Source of the DNA: a bacterium
GTDB lineage: Bacteria > Chloroflexota > Dormibacteria > UBA8260 > Bog-877
Length of the DNA stretch: 5,283 bases
Reading direction: 5' to 3'
NCBI GenBank assembly: GCA_021802115.1
Contig: JAKABA010000255.1
Span: 1 to 5,283 of the forward strand
Shown: positions 1 through 5,283 of the stretch, piece after piece
Numbering within the stretch: the stretch's first letter is position 1
Layout: every line of letters starts with the position of its first letter
Notes under the pieces: generated by a model
Seen by the model: only the letters and a program-made list of their open reading frames with translations
What the model was told of the DNA's origin: nothing
Database searches by the model: none
Position numbers and translations under genes: made by a program

Positions 1-62
1 GGAAGCGTTGCCGCCTCAGCGGTTTTCAAGACCGCCGCAATCGACCGCTCTGCCATCCCTCC
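1..62 (-). tRNA. tRNA-Ser (anticodon UGA), 5' part only, cut by window edge
   Basis: The minus strand reads as the 5' two thirds of a serine tRNA. The acceptor 5' strand GGAGGGA is at 62-56 and U8-G9 at 55-54. A D arm closed by GCA/TGC contains AGCGG. The anticodon stem GCGGT/ACCGC (35-31 with 23-19) encloses the loop CTTGAAA, giving anticodon TGA at 28-26. A long class II variable arm follows, with stem GCG/CGC around GCAA, as expected for tRNA-Ser. The T arm and the 3' acceptor strand lie beyond base 1, so acceptor pairing and an encoded CCA cannot be checked. UGA reads UCN serine codons. The gene lies downstream of serS on the same strand, with one MFS gene between. The identity is very secure from the anticodon loop and variable arm. 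Confidence 0.95.
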
Positions 63-82
63 TGGCCGCGCCCGTCCTCATG

Positions 83-110
83 ATCTCACCCAGCAGCGTC
101 GGGCATTCAA
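83..110 (-). promoter_or_regulatory. Weak possible promoter for tRNA-Ser
   Basis: On the minus strand TTGAAT (110-105) is followed after 16 bases by TGAGAT (88-83). Initiation would fall near base 76, about 14 nt before the tRNA 5' end. Each hexamer matches the sigma-70 consensus only partly, so read-through from the MFS gene is an equally good source of the tRNA transcript. I see no terminator between the MFS stop codon and the tRNA. Confidence 0.3.
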
Positions 111-129
111 GGGTGACCGGTGGCTCGGC

Positions 130-1371
130 TCAAGCGGTGGACGGCTCGGCCATTCCGAATTCGCGCACCGCCCGGGCCCGGAAGCCGGCGCCGGCCGTGA
201 CCACCACCAAGAGCCCGCCGGCGGCGAAGAGACCGGTCACTCCGATTCCCCGCGCCACCCCCCCGGAGAGGGCGTACGAGACGGGGGTCAAGCTCATGCT
301 GGAGAACATGAGGACGCTCATCACCCGCCCCAGCACCTCGGCGGGGGTCTGCTGCTGCACCAAGGACACGACCGCCACGTTGGTCGCGCTGACGAGGGCT
401 CCCATCGCCACGGCCAGGACCATCGCCAAGGGAAGCACCGACACCGCTCCCAGGAGTACGGTCAGCACTCCCAGCGCGACGGCCATGCTGAGCACGCTGA
501 GCCCCGGCCGCGGCAGTCGGAGGCCGGCTCCCATCGCCGCTCCGCCGACCAGTATCCCCGCCCCCAAGCCCCCTTCGATGAGGCCGTACCCGGTCGGGCC
601 CCAGCCGTGGCCGCGTGCCAGCAGCGGGATCCCCACGTTCAGCGGGCCCCCCGCCGCCAGGTTGAGGACTGCTGTGAGCGGCATGAGCGCCCGCAGGAGC
701 GGGTTGGCCAGGCTGGTGCGGACCCCGGCCGTCAGGGAGGCCCACCCGCTCTCCGCCGGTGCGGCCGAAGCACTGGGGGCGGTCGTGCCCCGCACCACCA
801 GCAGCGCACTGAAGGCCACCAGGAAGCTCGCGGCGTCGACCAGGAACGCTGGACCCGGTCCGGCCACGCCGACCACCAGCCCTCCGAGGGGAGGACCGAC
901 GATCATCGTCCCCTGCACCGCCAGCTGCCACACGCCGTTGGCCGCCGACAGCCGCTCGGGGCTGACCAAGGCCGGCACCAGGGTCATGGTCGCGGGGTAG
1001 AAGAGCGCGTCGAAGACGCCGAAGATCGCGGCGATCAGGAAGAGCAGCAGGATCGACAGGTGGCCCAGGAGGACCACCGCCGCCACCGCGCCGATGAGCA
1101 GGGCCCGGCTCAGATCGCTGCCCAGGATCACCCGGCGCGGGCCCAGGCGGTCGACCACGACCCCGCCAGCGAGCATCAGGATCGCCCGTGGCAGCGCCGT
1201 TGTCGTCAGCAGCAGCCCGAGGTAGACCGGGGATCTGGTGAGCTGCAGCGAGGTCCAGGCCAGCGCCACCAGGTAGACCCCGTCCCCGATCGCCGACACG
1301 CCCTGACCGGCGGCGAAGAGCAGGAACCGTTGTTCTCTGAGGATTGCCGGCAGGTGGCGAGAGGCGGGCAT
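130..1371 (-). CDS. MFS transporter, 12-helix drug-exporter-like (MFS_3/DHA3 type)
   Basis: This is a 413-residue integral membrane protein of the major facilitator superfamily. It would export a small molecule across the cytoplasmic membrane by ion antiport, but the substrate cannot be read from the sequence. The hydrophobic segments fit two six-helix halves separated by a polar linker at about residues 195-225. The superfamily A motif lies in the loop after helix 2, with G69, G70, D74, R75, G77, R79 and R80. Helix 5 carries GPPLGG (159-164). The second half has QQQTPAEVLGRVMS (339-352), typical of the EntS/macrolide-efflux-like MFS_3 group. I chose the ATG at 1371 because GGGAG (1384-1380) precedes it by 8 bases. 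A TTG at 1386 in the same frame would add five residues but has no good ribosome site. The gene follows serS by 57 bases, probably with its own promoter, and is the only accessory-looking gene here. The fold is sure; naming a drug would be a guess. Confidence 0.9.
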   Translation of the reverse strand: MPASRHLPAILREQRFLLFAAGQGVSAIGDGVYLVALAWTSLQLTRSPVYLGLLLTTTALPRAILMLAGGVVVDRLGPRRVILGSDLSRALLIGAVAAVVLLGHLSILLLFLIAAIFGVFDALFYPATMTLVPALVSPERLSAANGVWQLAVQGTMIVGPPLGGLVVGVAGPGPAFLVDAASFLVAFSALLVVRGTTAPSASAAPAESGWASLTAGVRTSLANPLLRALMPLTAVLNLAAGGPLNVGIPLLARGHGWGPTGYGLIEGGLGAGILVGGAAMGAGLRLPRPGLSVLSMAVALGVLTVLLGAVSVLPLAMVLAVAMGALVSATNVAVVSLVQQQTPAEVLGRVMSVLMFSSMSLTPVSYALSGGVARGIGVTGLFAAGGLLVVVTAGAGFRARAVREFGMAEPSTA

Positions 1372-1403
1372 CTCGATGGCTCCCAAATGAAGTTGGAGCG
1401 TCG

Positions 1404-1432
1404 AGAGTAATCTTTCGAGAGACTTTTGTCAA
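1404..1432 (-). promoter_or_regulatory. Probable promoter of the MFS gene, overlapping the serS stop codon
   Basis: The minus strand has a perfect -35 box TTGACA (1432-1427), a 17-base spacer and TACTCT (1409-1404), which fits TANNNT. The serS stop codon TGA (1431-1429) is inside the -35 box. Initiation is expected near 1397, giving a leader of about 26 nt before the ATG at 1371, with the GGGAG ribosome site inside it. The 7-base direct repeat TCGAGAG (plus strand, 1401-1407 and 1415-1421) covers part of the -10 box and spacer and could be an operator. The promoter call rests on motif and spacing only. Confidence 0.6.
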
Positions 1433-2709
1433 TACTCCGGGGGGCCAATCTCCTCGAGGTCGCCCAGGTAGCCCCGGAGCGCCTCGGGCACCCGGATCCC
1501 ACCGCCTTTCGTCTGGTAGGTCTCAAGCAGGCAGTCCAGGGTGCGCGGCAGGGCAAGGGCACTGCCGTTGAGGGTGTGCACGAACTCAGGCTTTCCCCCT
1601 GGGCGCTTGAAGCGAATGTTGGCCCGCCGGGCCTGGAAGTCGCCGAACACCGAGCAGGAAGAGACCTCCAGATACCGGCCCATTCCCGGCGCCCACGCGT
1701 CGATGTCGTACTTCTTCCACTGGGCAAAGCCCATGTCCCCACTGCACATGAGACGGACGCGGTAGTGCAGCCCCAGCGCCTGCAGCACGGACTCTGCGTC
1801 GGCCACCAACGACTCGAGTTCCTCGAGCGACCCCTCGGGGCGCACGAACTTCACCAGCTCGACCTTGCTGAACTGGTGGAGCCGGATGTATCCCCTGGTG
1901 TCGCGCCCCGGGGCCCCCGCCTCACTGCGCCAGCACGGGGTCCAGGCGACATGCCGGATCGGCAGCTGGTCGGCGTCCAGGATCTCGTCACGGTAGAGGT
2001 TCGTGACGGGCACCTCCGCGGTCGGAATCAGGAATCGGTCCCCTTCCAGAACGTGGAAAGCGTCCTCCTCGAACTTCGGCAGGTTGGCGGTACCGACCAT
2101 GCAATCGCGGCTGACCATGTATGGGGGCGCAACCTCCTGGTACCCGTGCTCCTGAGTTGCCAGATCCAGCATCAGGGCGGTTAGCGCTCGCTCCAGGCGA
2201 GCTCCGGCTCCACGCAGTACTGCGAATCTGCTGCCCGCTATCTTGACTGCCCGCTCGAAGTCGAAAATCTGGAGCTGTTCGCCCAGGGCGTAATGGGTCT
2301 GCGGCTCAAAATCGAACTCCGGCGGATCCCCCCAGGTCCTGACCACCTGGTTATCCTCGTCGCTCACTCCGTCGGGAACCGACTCATGGGGAGGGTTGGG
2401 CACCACCAACAGAAGATTCTGGAGGGCCTCCTCCATCTCCTTACGTCGCTGGCCCAGGCCCTGAACCCGCAGCTTCAGCTCGGCCAGCTCTGCCCGCAGC
2501 CGTTCCCGCGCATCCCCGGTTTGCTCCAGCTGCTGAAACCTGGTCGAGCTGGACCTGAGTTCGGCTCGGAGCGCCTCCTCCTCACCCACCAGATTGCGGT
2601 GTTCGCGGTCCAGCGCCAGGATCTCGTCGACCGGGGCCGCCTCGCCCTTGCGACGGGCGCCCTCTCGGACCAGATCAGGATGCTGGCGTATGAACTGGAG
2701 TCCGAGCAC
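1429..2709 (-). CDS. serS: Seryl-tRNA synthetase (SerRS)
   Basis: This class II aminoacyl-tRNA synthetase charges tRNA-Ser (and tRNA-Sec where present) with serine in the cytoplasm, using ATP. It has 426 residues, normal for bacterial SerRS. The start [14 protein letters not shown] matches the family N-terminus. An antiparallel coiled-coil arm that grips the long variable arm of tRNA-Ser spans about 28-105. Motif 1 is around 168-200. The serine-binding stretch [15 protein letters not shown] is at 230-244. Motif 2, containing CWRSEAG and GRDTRG, is at about 257-286. SSCS with [12 protein letters not shown] is at 350-368. Motif 3, with [11 protein letters not shown] and LLETYQ, is at 381-399. 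V354 stands where most bacterial enzymes have Asn after SSCS. The GTG at 2709 is the only reasonable start; it lies 3 bases after the lysS stop with only a weak AAGG before it, so coupled translation is likely. Confidence 0.98.
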   Translation of the reverse strand: MLGLQFIRQHPDLVREGARRKGEAAPVDEILALDREHRNLVGEEEALRAELRSSSTRFQQLEQTGDARERLRAELAELKLRVQGLGQRRKEMEEALQNLLLVVPNPPHESVPDGVSDEDNQVVRTWGDPPEFDFEPQTHYALGEQLQIFDFERAVKIAGSRFAVLRGAGARLERALTALMLDLATQEHGYQEVAPPYMVSRDCMVGTANLPKFEEDAFHVLEGDRFLIPTAEVPVTNLYRDEILDADQLPIRHVAWTPCWRSEAGAPGRDTRGYIRLHQFSKVELVKFVRPEGSLEELESLVADAESVLQALGLHYRVRLMCSGDMGFAQWKKYDIDAWAPGMGRYLEVSSCSVFGDFQARRANIRFKRPGGKPEFVHTLNGSALALPRTLDCLLETYQTKGGGIRVPEALRGYLGDLEEIGPPEY

Positions 2710-2712
2710 GCC

Positions 2713-4215
2713 TTAAAGGGTACGAGAACCGCGGTCACCCTCGGGCTGCGGACGCAGGGTCGGAAACAACAGCACGTCGCGGATGCTCTTGGCCCCGGTG
2801 ATCATCATCACGAGCCGGTCGACCCCCAGCCCGATGCCGCCCGCGGGAGGCATGCCGTGCTCCAGCGCTTCGACGAAGTCCAGATCGAACGGCTGAGCCT
2901 CCTCGTCCCCGGCCTGGCGCCTGCGCGCCTGCTCCATCAGCCGTTCCCGCTGCTCCAGGGGGTCGTTCAGTTCGGAAAACGCGTTGGCCAGTTCTCGGCC
3001 CCGGACCACCAGCTCGAAACGCTTCGCGAATCGCGGGTCATCCGCCAGCCGGGCCAGTGGGGAAACCTCCGCCGGATGACCGACCACGAAGGTGGGCTGG
3101 TCAATCGTCGGCTCCACCAGTTGATCGTAGATCTCGAAGAGGATCCGGCCCGGGCCGGCGGCGGGCGGCAGCTGCGCACCGAGCTTCCGCGCCTTCGCCC
3201 CCATCTCGTCCGGGGCCGACCACAGCTCGAGCGCATTGAGGCCGGTCGCGGCGGAGACCAGCTCGACCATCGACGCGACAGCGAACGGCGTCAGCAACTC
3301 CTCGGGCGGCTCGGCGCCCGCCCTGGCGGCCGCCGCGCAGGCGCCCCGCACCAGCTCCTCACACAGGACCATCATCGAGTTCAGGTCACCGTATGCTTCG
3401 TAGGCTTCCAGGAGCGTGAACTCAGGATTGTGGCGCGGGGACAGGCCCTCGTTGCGGAAGGTGCGGCCGATTTCGAACACGCGCTCGAAGCCGCCCACCA
3501 GCAGCCGCTTCAGGTACAGCTCGATGGCGATGCGCAAGTAGAAGTCCGAGTCCAGGGCGTTGTGGTGCGAGCGGAACGGCCGCGCGTCACCGCCGCCCGG
3601 GATGGGCTGCAGGATCGGGGTCTCGACCTCCAGATAGCCACGCTGCTCCAGCACCGAGCGCAGGCCGGACACGATCGCCGAACGCTGCTTGAAGATCGCC
3701 CGGCGCTGCGGGTCCGAGAGCAGGTCGAGGTAGCGCCGCCGGTACCGGAGCTCAGGGTCGACCACCCCACGATGCTTCCCGGCCGGCGGTCGCAGGGACT
3801 TCGCCAGCAGGGTCAGCTGCTGGACCTGCACGCTCGGCTCTCCGGATCTGGACCGGGTGAGCCTTCCCTGGGCCCCGACGATGTCGCCGACATCCAGCTC
3901 CTGAAGCAGGTCCATCACGGTCGGGGCATCCCTCGTGACCAGCAGCTGAATGCGACCGGACTCGTCGAAGCAGTCGGCGAAGGCGATCCCCCCCGAGCGC
4001 CGGATCCGCAGCAGTCGTCCGGCCACGGCCACCTCGTCACCTTGAGCCCCTATCTCCTCGGGGGCCAAGTCCTGCGCCTGCTGGGAGCTGTGGCTGGGAT
4101 GGAAATCCACCCCCCAGGGCGCAACCCCACGCCGACGCAACGCCAGTGCCTTGTTACGCCTGTCCGCCAGCGCCTCGGACAGTGGCTCGCCGCCACCTGG
4201 CGGCGTCTGGCTCAC
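2713..4215 (-). CDS. lysS: Lysyl-tRNA synthetase, class II
   Basis: This cytoplasmic dimeric enzyme attaches lysine to tRNA-Lys with ATP. Its 500 residues match the usual bacterial class II length (about 490-505). An N-terminal OB-fold that binds the anticodon spans about 60-140. The catalytic domain opens with [10 protein letters not shown] (147-156). Motif 1 runs about 175-203 and includes [10 protein letters not shown]. Motif 2 runs about 245-270 and includes [20 protein letters not shown], with the ATP-binding arginine in [12 protein letters not shown] is at 412-419. Motif 3 runs about 457-488 with [20 protein letters not shown]. All catalytic landmarks are intact. The GTG start at 4215 shares four bases (GTGA) with the greA stop, a translational coupling junction; no other start codon lies near the expected N-terminus. 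The archaeal-type class I enzyme is excluded by these class II motifs. Confidence 0.98.
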   Translation of the reverse strand: MSQTPPGGGEPLSEALADRRNKALALRRRGVAPWGVDFHPSHSSQQAQDLAPEEIGAQGDEVAVAGRLLRIRRSGGIAFADCFDESGRIQLLVTRDAPTVMDLLQELDVGDIVGAQGRLTRSRSGEPSVQVQQLTLLAKSLRPPAGKHRGVVDPELRYRRRYLDLLSDPQRRAIFKQRSAIVSGLRSVLEQRGYLEVETPILQPIPGGGDARPFRSHHNALDSDFYLRIAIELYLKRLLVGGFERVFEIGRTFRNEGLSPRHNPEFTLLEAYEAYGDLNSMMVLCEELVRGACAAAARAGAEPPEELLTPFAVASMVELVSAATGLNALELWSAPDEMGAKARKLGAQLPPAAGPGRILFEIYDQLVEPTIDQPTFVVGHPAEVSPLARLADDPRFAKRFELVVRGRELANAFSELNDPLEQRERLMEQARRRQAGDEEAQPFDLDFVEALEHGMPPAGGIGLGVDRLVMMITGAKSIRDVLLFPTLRPQPEGDRGSRTL

Positions 4216-4679
4216 GCCACCTGGAGGATCTGGACCCGGCGAGACCCGCCCGGGGTCTCGACCTCGACCTCCTCTCCGCTCCGGCGTCCCATCAGCGCCT
4301 TGCCCACCGGTGACTCCAGCGAGATCTTGCCGGAGCCCGCGTCGGCCTCCGCCGAGCCCACGATCGTGTACCTGGTCTCCCCGAACTCATCCTTGACGTT
4401 CACGGTCGATCCCAGGTGCACGAAGCCGTCCACCTTCTCGTCGGTGTCGATCAGGCTGGCGTTGCGGATCATCTGCTCGATGGTCATGATCCGGCCCTCG
4501 ACGAATCCCTGGTCGTTCTTGGCGTCCTCGTACTCGGCGTTCTCGCTGAGGTCGCCGAACTCCTTGGCATGCTTGATCCGCTGCGCGATCTCCGGGCGCC
4601 GCTCGTTGACGAGGTGCTCGAGCTCCTCCTGCAGCTTCTGCAGACCCTCCTGGGTCAGGAGTACTGGCTTGTCCTGCAT
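4212..4679 (-). CDS. greA: Transcription elongation factor GreA
   Basis: GreA enters the secondary channel of backtracked RNA polymerase and stimulates cleavage of the RNA 3' end so that elongation can resume. The product has 155 residues (E. coli has 158). The N-terminal coiled-coil hairpin covers about 8-75. Its tip has GDLSENAEY, with D43 and E46 corresponding to the acidic pair D41/E44 of E. coli that places the catalytic magnesium. The FKBP-like C-terminal domain covers about 80-155 and includes ISLESPVGKALMGRRSGEEV. I chose the ATG at 4679 because AAGGAG (4696-4691) lies 11 bases upstream and the N-terminus MQDKPVLLT then fits the family. An ATG at 4688 and a GTG at 4691 are in frame but sit on or 2 bases from this ribosome site, which is too close. 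It is the first gene of the greA-lysS-serS operon. Confidence 0.97.
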   Translation of the reverse strand: MQDKPVLLTQEGLQKLQEELEHLVNERRPEIAQRIKHAKEFGDLSENAEYEDAKNDQGFVEGRIMTIEQMIRNASLIDTDEKVDGFVHLGSTVNVKDEFGETRYTIVGSAEADAGSGKISLESPVGKALMGRRSGEEVEVETPGGSRRVQILQVA

Positions 4680-4690
4680 GGTTTCCATCA

Positions 4691-4696
4691 CTCCTT
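4691..4696 (-). promoter_or_regulatory. Ribosome binding site of greA
   Basis: AAGGAG on the minus strand lies 11 bases before the ATG at 4679 and only 2 bases before the ATG at 4688. It favours the shorter reading of greA. A small hairpin with GCCGG/CCGGC arms (4712-4697) ends immediately upstream of it. Confidence 0.7.
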
Positions 4697-4763
4697 GCCG
4701 GCCATGACCGGCCTCAATGGCTCCCCTCGCGCCAGCGGTCGTGGCACGGTCCGGGGAATTGGA

Positions 4764-4792
4764 AGTCTACCTAAACCTTGCTGGTCTCGCAA
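4764..4792 (-). promoter_or_regulatory. Probable promoter of the greA-lysS-serS operon
   Basis: The minus strand has TTGCGA (4792-4787), exactly 17 bases, then TAGACT (4769-4764), a good fit to the high-GC bacterial form TTGNNN-N17-TANNNT. Initiation near 4757 would give a greA leader of about 78 nt. It is the best such pair in the coaX-greA gap on this strand. The next genes are too tightly packed for another promoter before serS ends. Confidence 0.6.
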
Positions 4793-4838
4793 GCTGCGCT
4801 TCGACACAGACGTAGCGGGTCCTTCACCAGTTCGGAAT

Positions 4839-4867
4839 TTGCCGCCCTCAGCCGGGGGTGCTACGCT
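4839..4867 (+). promoter_or_regulatory. Possible plus-strand promoter for a small RNA
   Basis: TTGCCG (4839-4844), a 17-base spacer and TACGCT (4862-4867) form a well-spaced pair of the TTGNNN/TANNNT type. Initiation would fall at about 4872-4875. It is directed away from greA and toward an intrinsic terminator about 50 bases further on, with no protein gene between. The -35 boxes of this promoter and of the greA promoter are 46 bases apart, back to back. Confidence 0.5.
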
Positions 4868-4873
4868 AACCGT

Positions 4874-4951
4874 GGCTTCGAGGTAGGGACCTCGAGCCCT
4901 CACCAAGCCCCCCCCTCTCGGGGCGTCCCTTTCGGGGGGCGCCCTTTTTTT
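4874..4951 (+). ncRNA. Candidate small RNA between coaX and greA
   Basis: This is a predicted transcript of about 78 nt with no recognised family. It begins with a strong hairpin at 4874-4898: a 10-bp stem GGCT-CGAGGT/ACCTCG-AGCC with one bulged T at 4878 and loop AGGG. A single-stranded linker follows, ending in eight consecutive C (4908-4915). It closes with a GC-rich hairpin and seven T (4921-4951). A matching promoter lies just upstream. No open reading frame of useful size is present; the GTG at 4872 is followed by a stop after four codons. The two-hairpin, C-rich, terminator-ended form recalls the actinobacterial 6C RNA class, but there the C runs lie in the hairpin loops and here they lie in the linker, so I do not assign it. 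The structure is visible directly; expression and function are inference. Confidence 0.5.
4921..4951 (+). terminator. Rho-independent terminator (plus strand)
   Basis: GGGCGTCCC (4921-4929) pairs with GGGCGCCC (4936-4944, counting one G-T wobble at 4926/4939) around a short TTTCG-containing loop. Seven T follow at 4945-4951. The T-tract orients it for plus-strand transcription. It overlaps the coaX stop codon (TAA, 4952-4950) on the other strand. The hairpin could also protect or end the coaX transcript, but in that direction no U-tract follows it. Confidence 0.8.
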
Positions 4952-5283
4952 ATGGGTCGGATTCCGTCGGCGGGCCAGGTCGATTGAGCCCCTCCAGCAC
5001 CCGCAGCCCCTCCAGCAGGACGAAGGGGTCGACGAAGTCGATGCCCCTCACCAGTGGCGCTAGAACTGGGGCGAGGCCACCGGTGGCCACCACCTTGGCC
5101 GGCCCGGCCAGCTCCTCCCGGATCCTGGCGATCATCCCCTCCGCCTGGGCGGCGGCGCCGTACATGATCCCCGCCTGCATCGAGGAGACGGTGGTGCGGC
5201 CCAGGACCCGGTCGGGAGCCACCAGGTCGACCCGGGGCAGCCTCGAGGCCCTGGCGAAGAGCGCATCGACCGAGAGCTGGAGG
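4950..5283 (-). CDS. coaX: Type III pantothenate kinase, C-terminal part (cut by window edge)
   Basis: Type III PanK phosphorylates pantothenate with ATP, the first step of coenzyme A synthesis, and needs a monovalent cation. Only the last 110 codons are here; the family is usually about 255-260 residues, so a little over half is missing beyond 5283. The visible part starts LQLSVDALFARASRLP, the family's conserved LDALF/RAxRLP segment. It continues with TVSSMQAGIMYGAAAQAEG, then VVATGGLAPVLAPL (the TGGLA nucleotide-fold motif), and ends with DFVDPFVLLEGLRVLEGLN, the usual C-terminal block, plus a short tail. The GTG at 5222 is an internal Val codon and not a start, because the frame stays open with family sequence to the window edge. 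The stop TAA lies in the T-run of the opposite-strand terminator. No frameshift is seen. Confidence 0.95.
   Translation of the reverse strand, partial: LQLSVDALFARASRLPRVDLVAPDRVLGRTTVSSMQAGIMYGAAAQAEGMIARIREELAGPAKVVATGGLAPVLAPLVRGIDFVDPFVLLEGLRVLEGLNRPGPPTESDP

Noticed and set aside
8..1000. A 330-residue plus-strand frame opposite the MFS gene and tRNA
   Set aside because: Low-complexity Pro/Ser/Thr/Ala composition, no family resemblance, and it runs through a tRNA gene on the other strand.
1372..1386. TTG at 1386 as the MFS start
   Set aside because: The ATG at 1371 has GGGAG at 8 bases. The TTG overlaps that ribosome site and has none of its own.
107..1432. A 441-residue minus-strand frame overlapping the MFS gene
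   Set aside because: It is Gly/Arg/Pro-rich with no membrane segments or motifs. The overlapping frame at 130-1371 encodes a clear MFS protein.
2293..4707. An 804-residue open frame on the plus strand opposite serS, lysS and greA
   Set aside because: It has no recognisable domain, is rich in Arg, Gln, Leu and Pro as antisense frames of GC-rich genes are, and covers three well-identified genes entirely.
4688..4906. A 72-codon minus-strand frame before greA
   Set aside because: It starts upstream of the predicted greA promoter, has no ribosome site, and resembles no family. It is chance open sequence in the leader.
4874..4951. Assigning the small RNA candidate to the 6C family
   Set aside because: The general form is similar, but the C-run is in the linker and the first loop is AGGG, not C-rich. 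A covariance-model search would be needed to support the name.
1..5283. CRISPR array, insertion sequence, prophage, toxin-antitoxin or defence genes
   Set aside because: No spaced repeats, transposase motifs, terminal inverted repeats or defence-type domains are visible in any frame.

Overview
This is a GC-rich bacterial window (about two thirds G+C by eye). All recognisable protein genes lie on the minus strand, so the text below runs from high to low coordinates, which is the direction of transcription. The promoter style (TTGNNN, 17 bp, TANNNT), the G/C-heavy codon use and the frequent GTG starts suggest an actinobacterium or another high-GC lineage such as Chloroflexota or Dormibacterota. 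The proteins do not let me decide between these, and greA-lysS adjacency is not diagnostic.

Layout. At 5283-4950 is the C-terminal part of a type III pantothenate kinase (coaX), cut by the window edge. A 270-base intergenic region (4680-4949) follows. It carries a minus-strand promoter for the next operon. It also carries a plus-strand promoter-like signal followed by a hairpin, a C-tract and an intrinsic terminator, which together look like an unannotated small RNA of about 78 nt. Next come greA (transcript cleavage factor), lysS (class II lysyl-tRNA synthetase) and serS (seryl-tRNA synthetase). These form a tight operon: greA and lysS overlap by 4 bases (GTGA), and lysS and serS are 3 bases apart. 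After 57 bases, holding a probable promoter whose -35 box overlaps the serS stop, comes a 413-residue 12-helix MFS exporter-like protein. The window ends in the 5' part of a tRNA-Ser(UGA) gene, which loses its T arm and 3' acceptor strand to the window edge.

Biology. The greA-lysS-serS unit joins transcription elongation rescue to the charging of two tRNAs, and a serine tRNA lies one gene downstream of the serine synthetase. These are mostly ordinary housekeeping genes. The least ordinary part is the coaX-greA gap, where the plus-strand signals are not explained by any coding region. The MFS gene is the only accessory-looking gene, and its substrate cannot be told from sequence.
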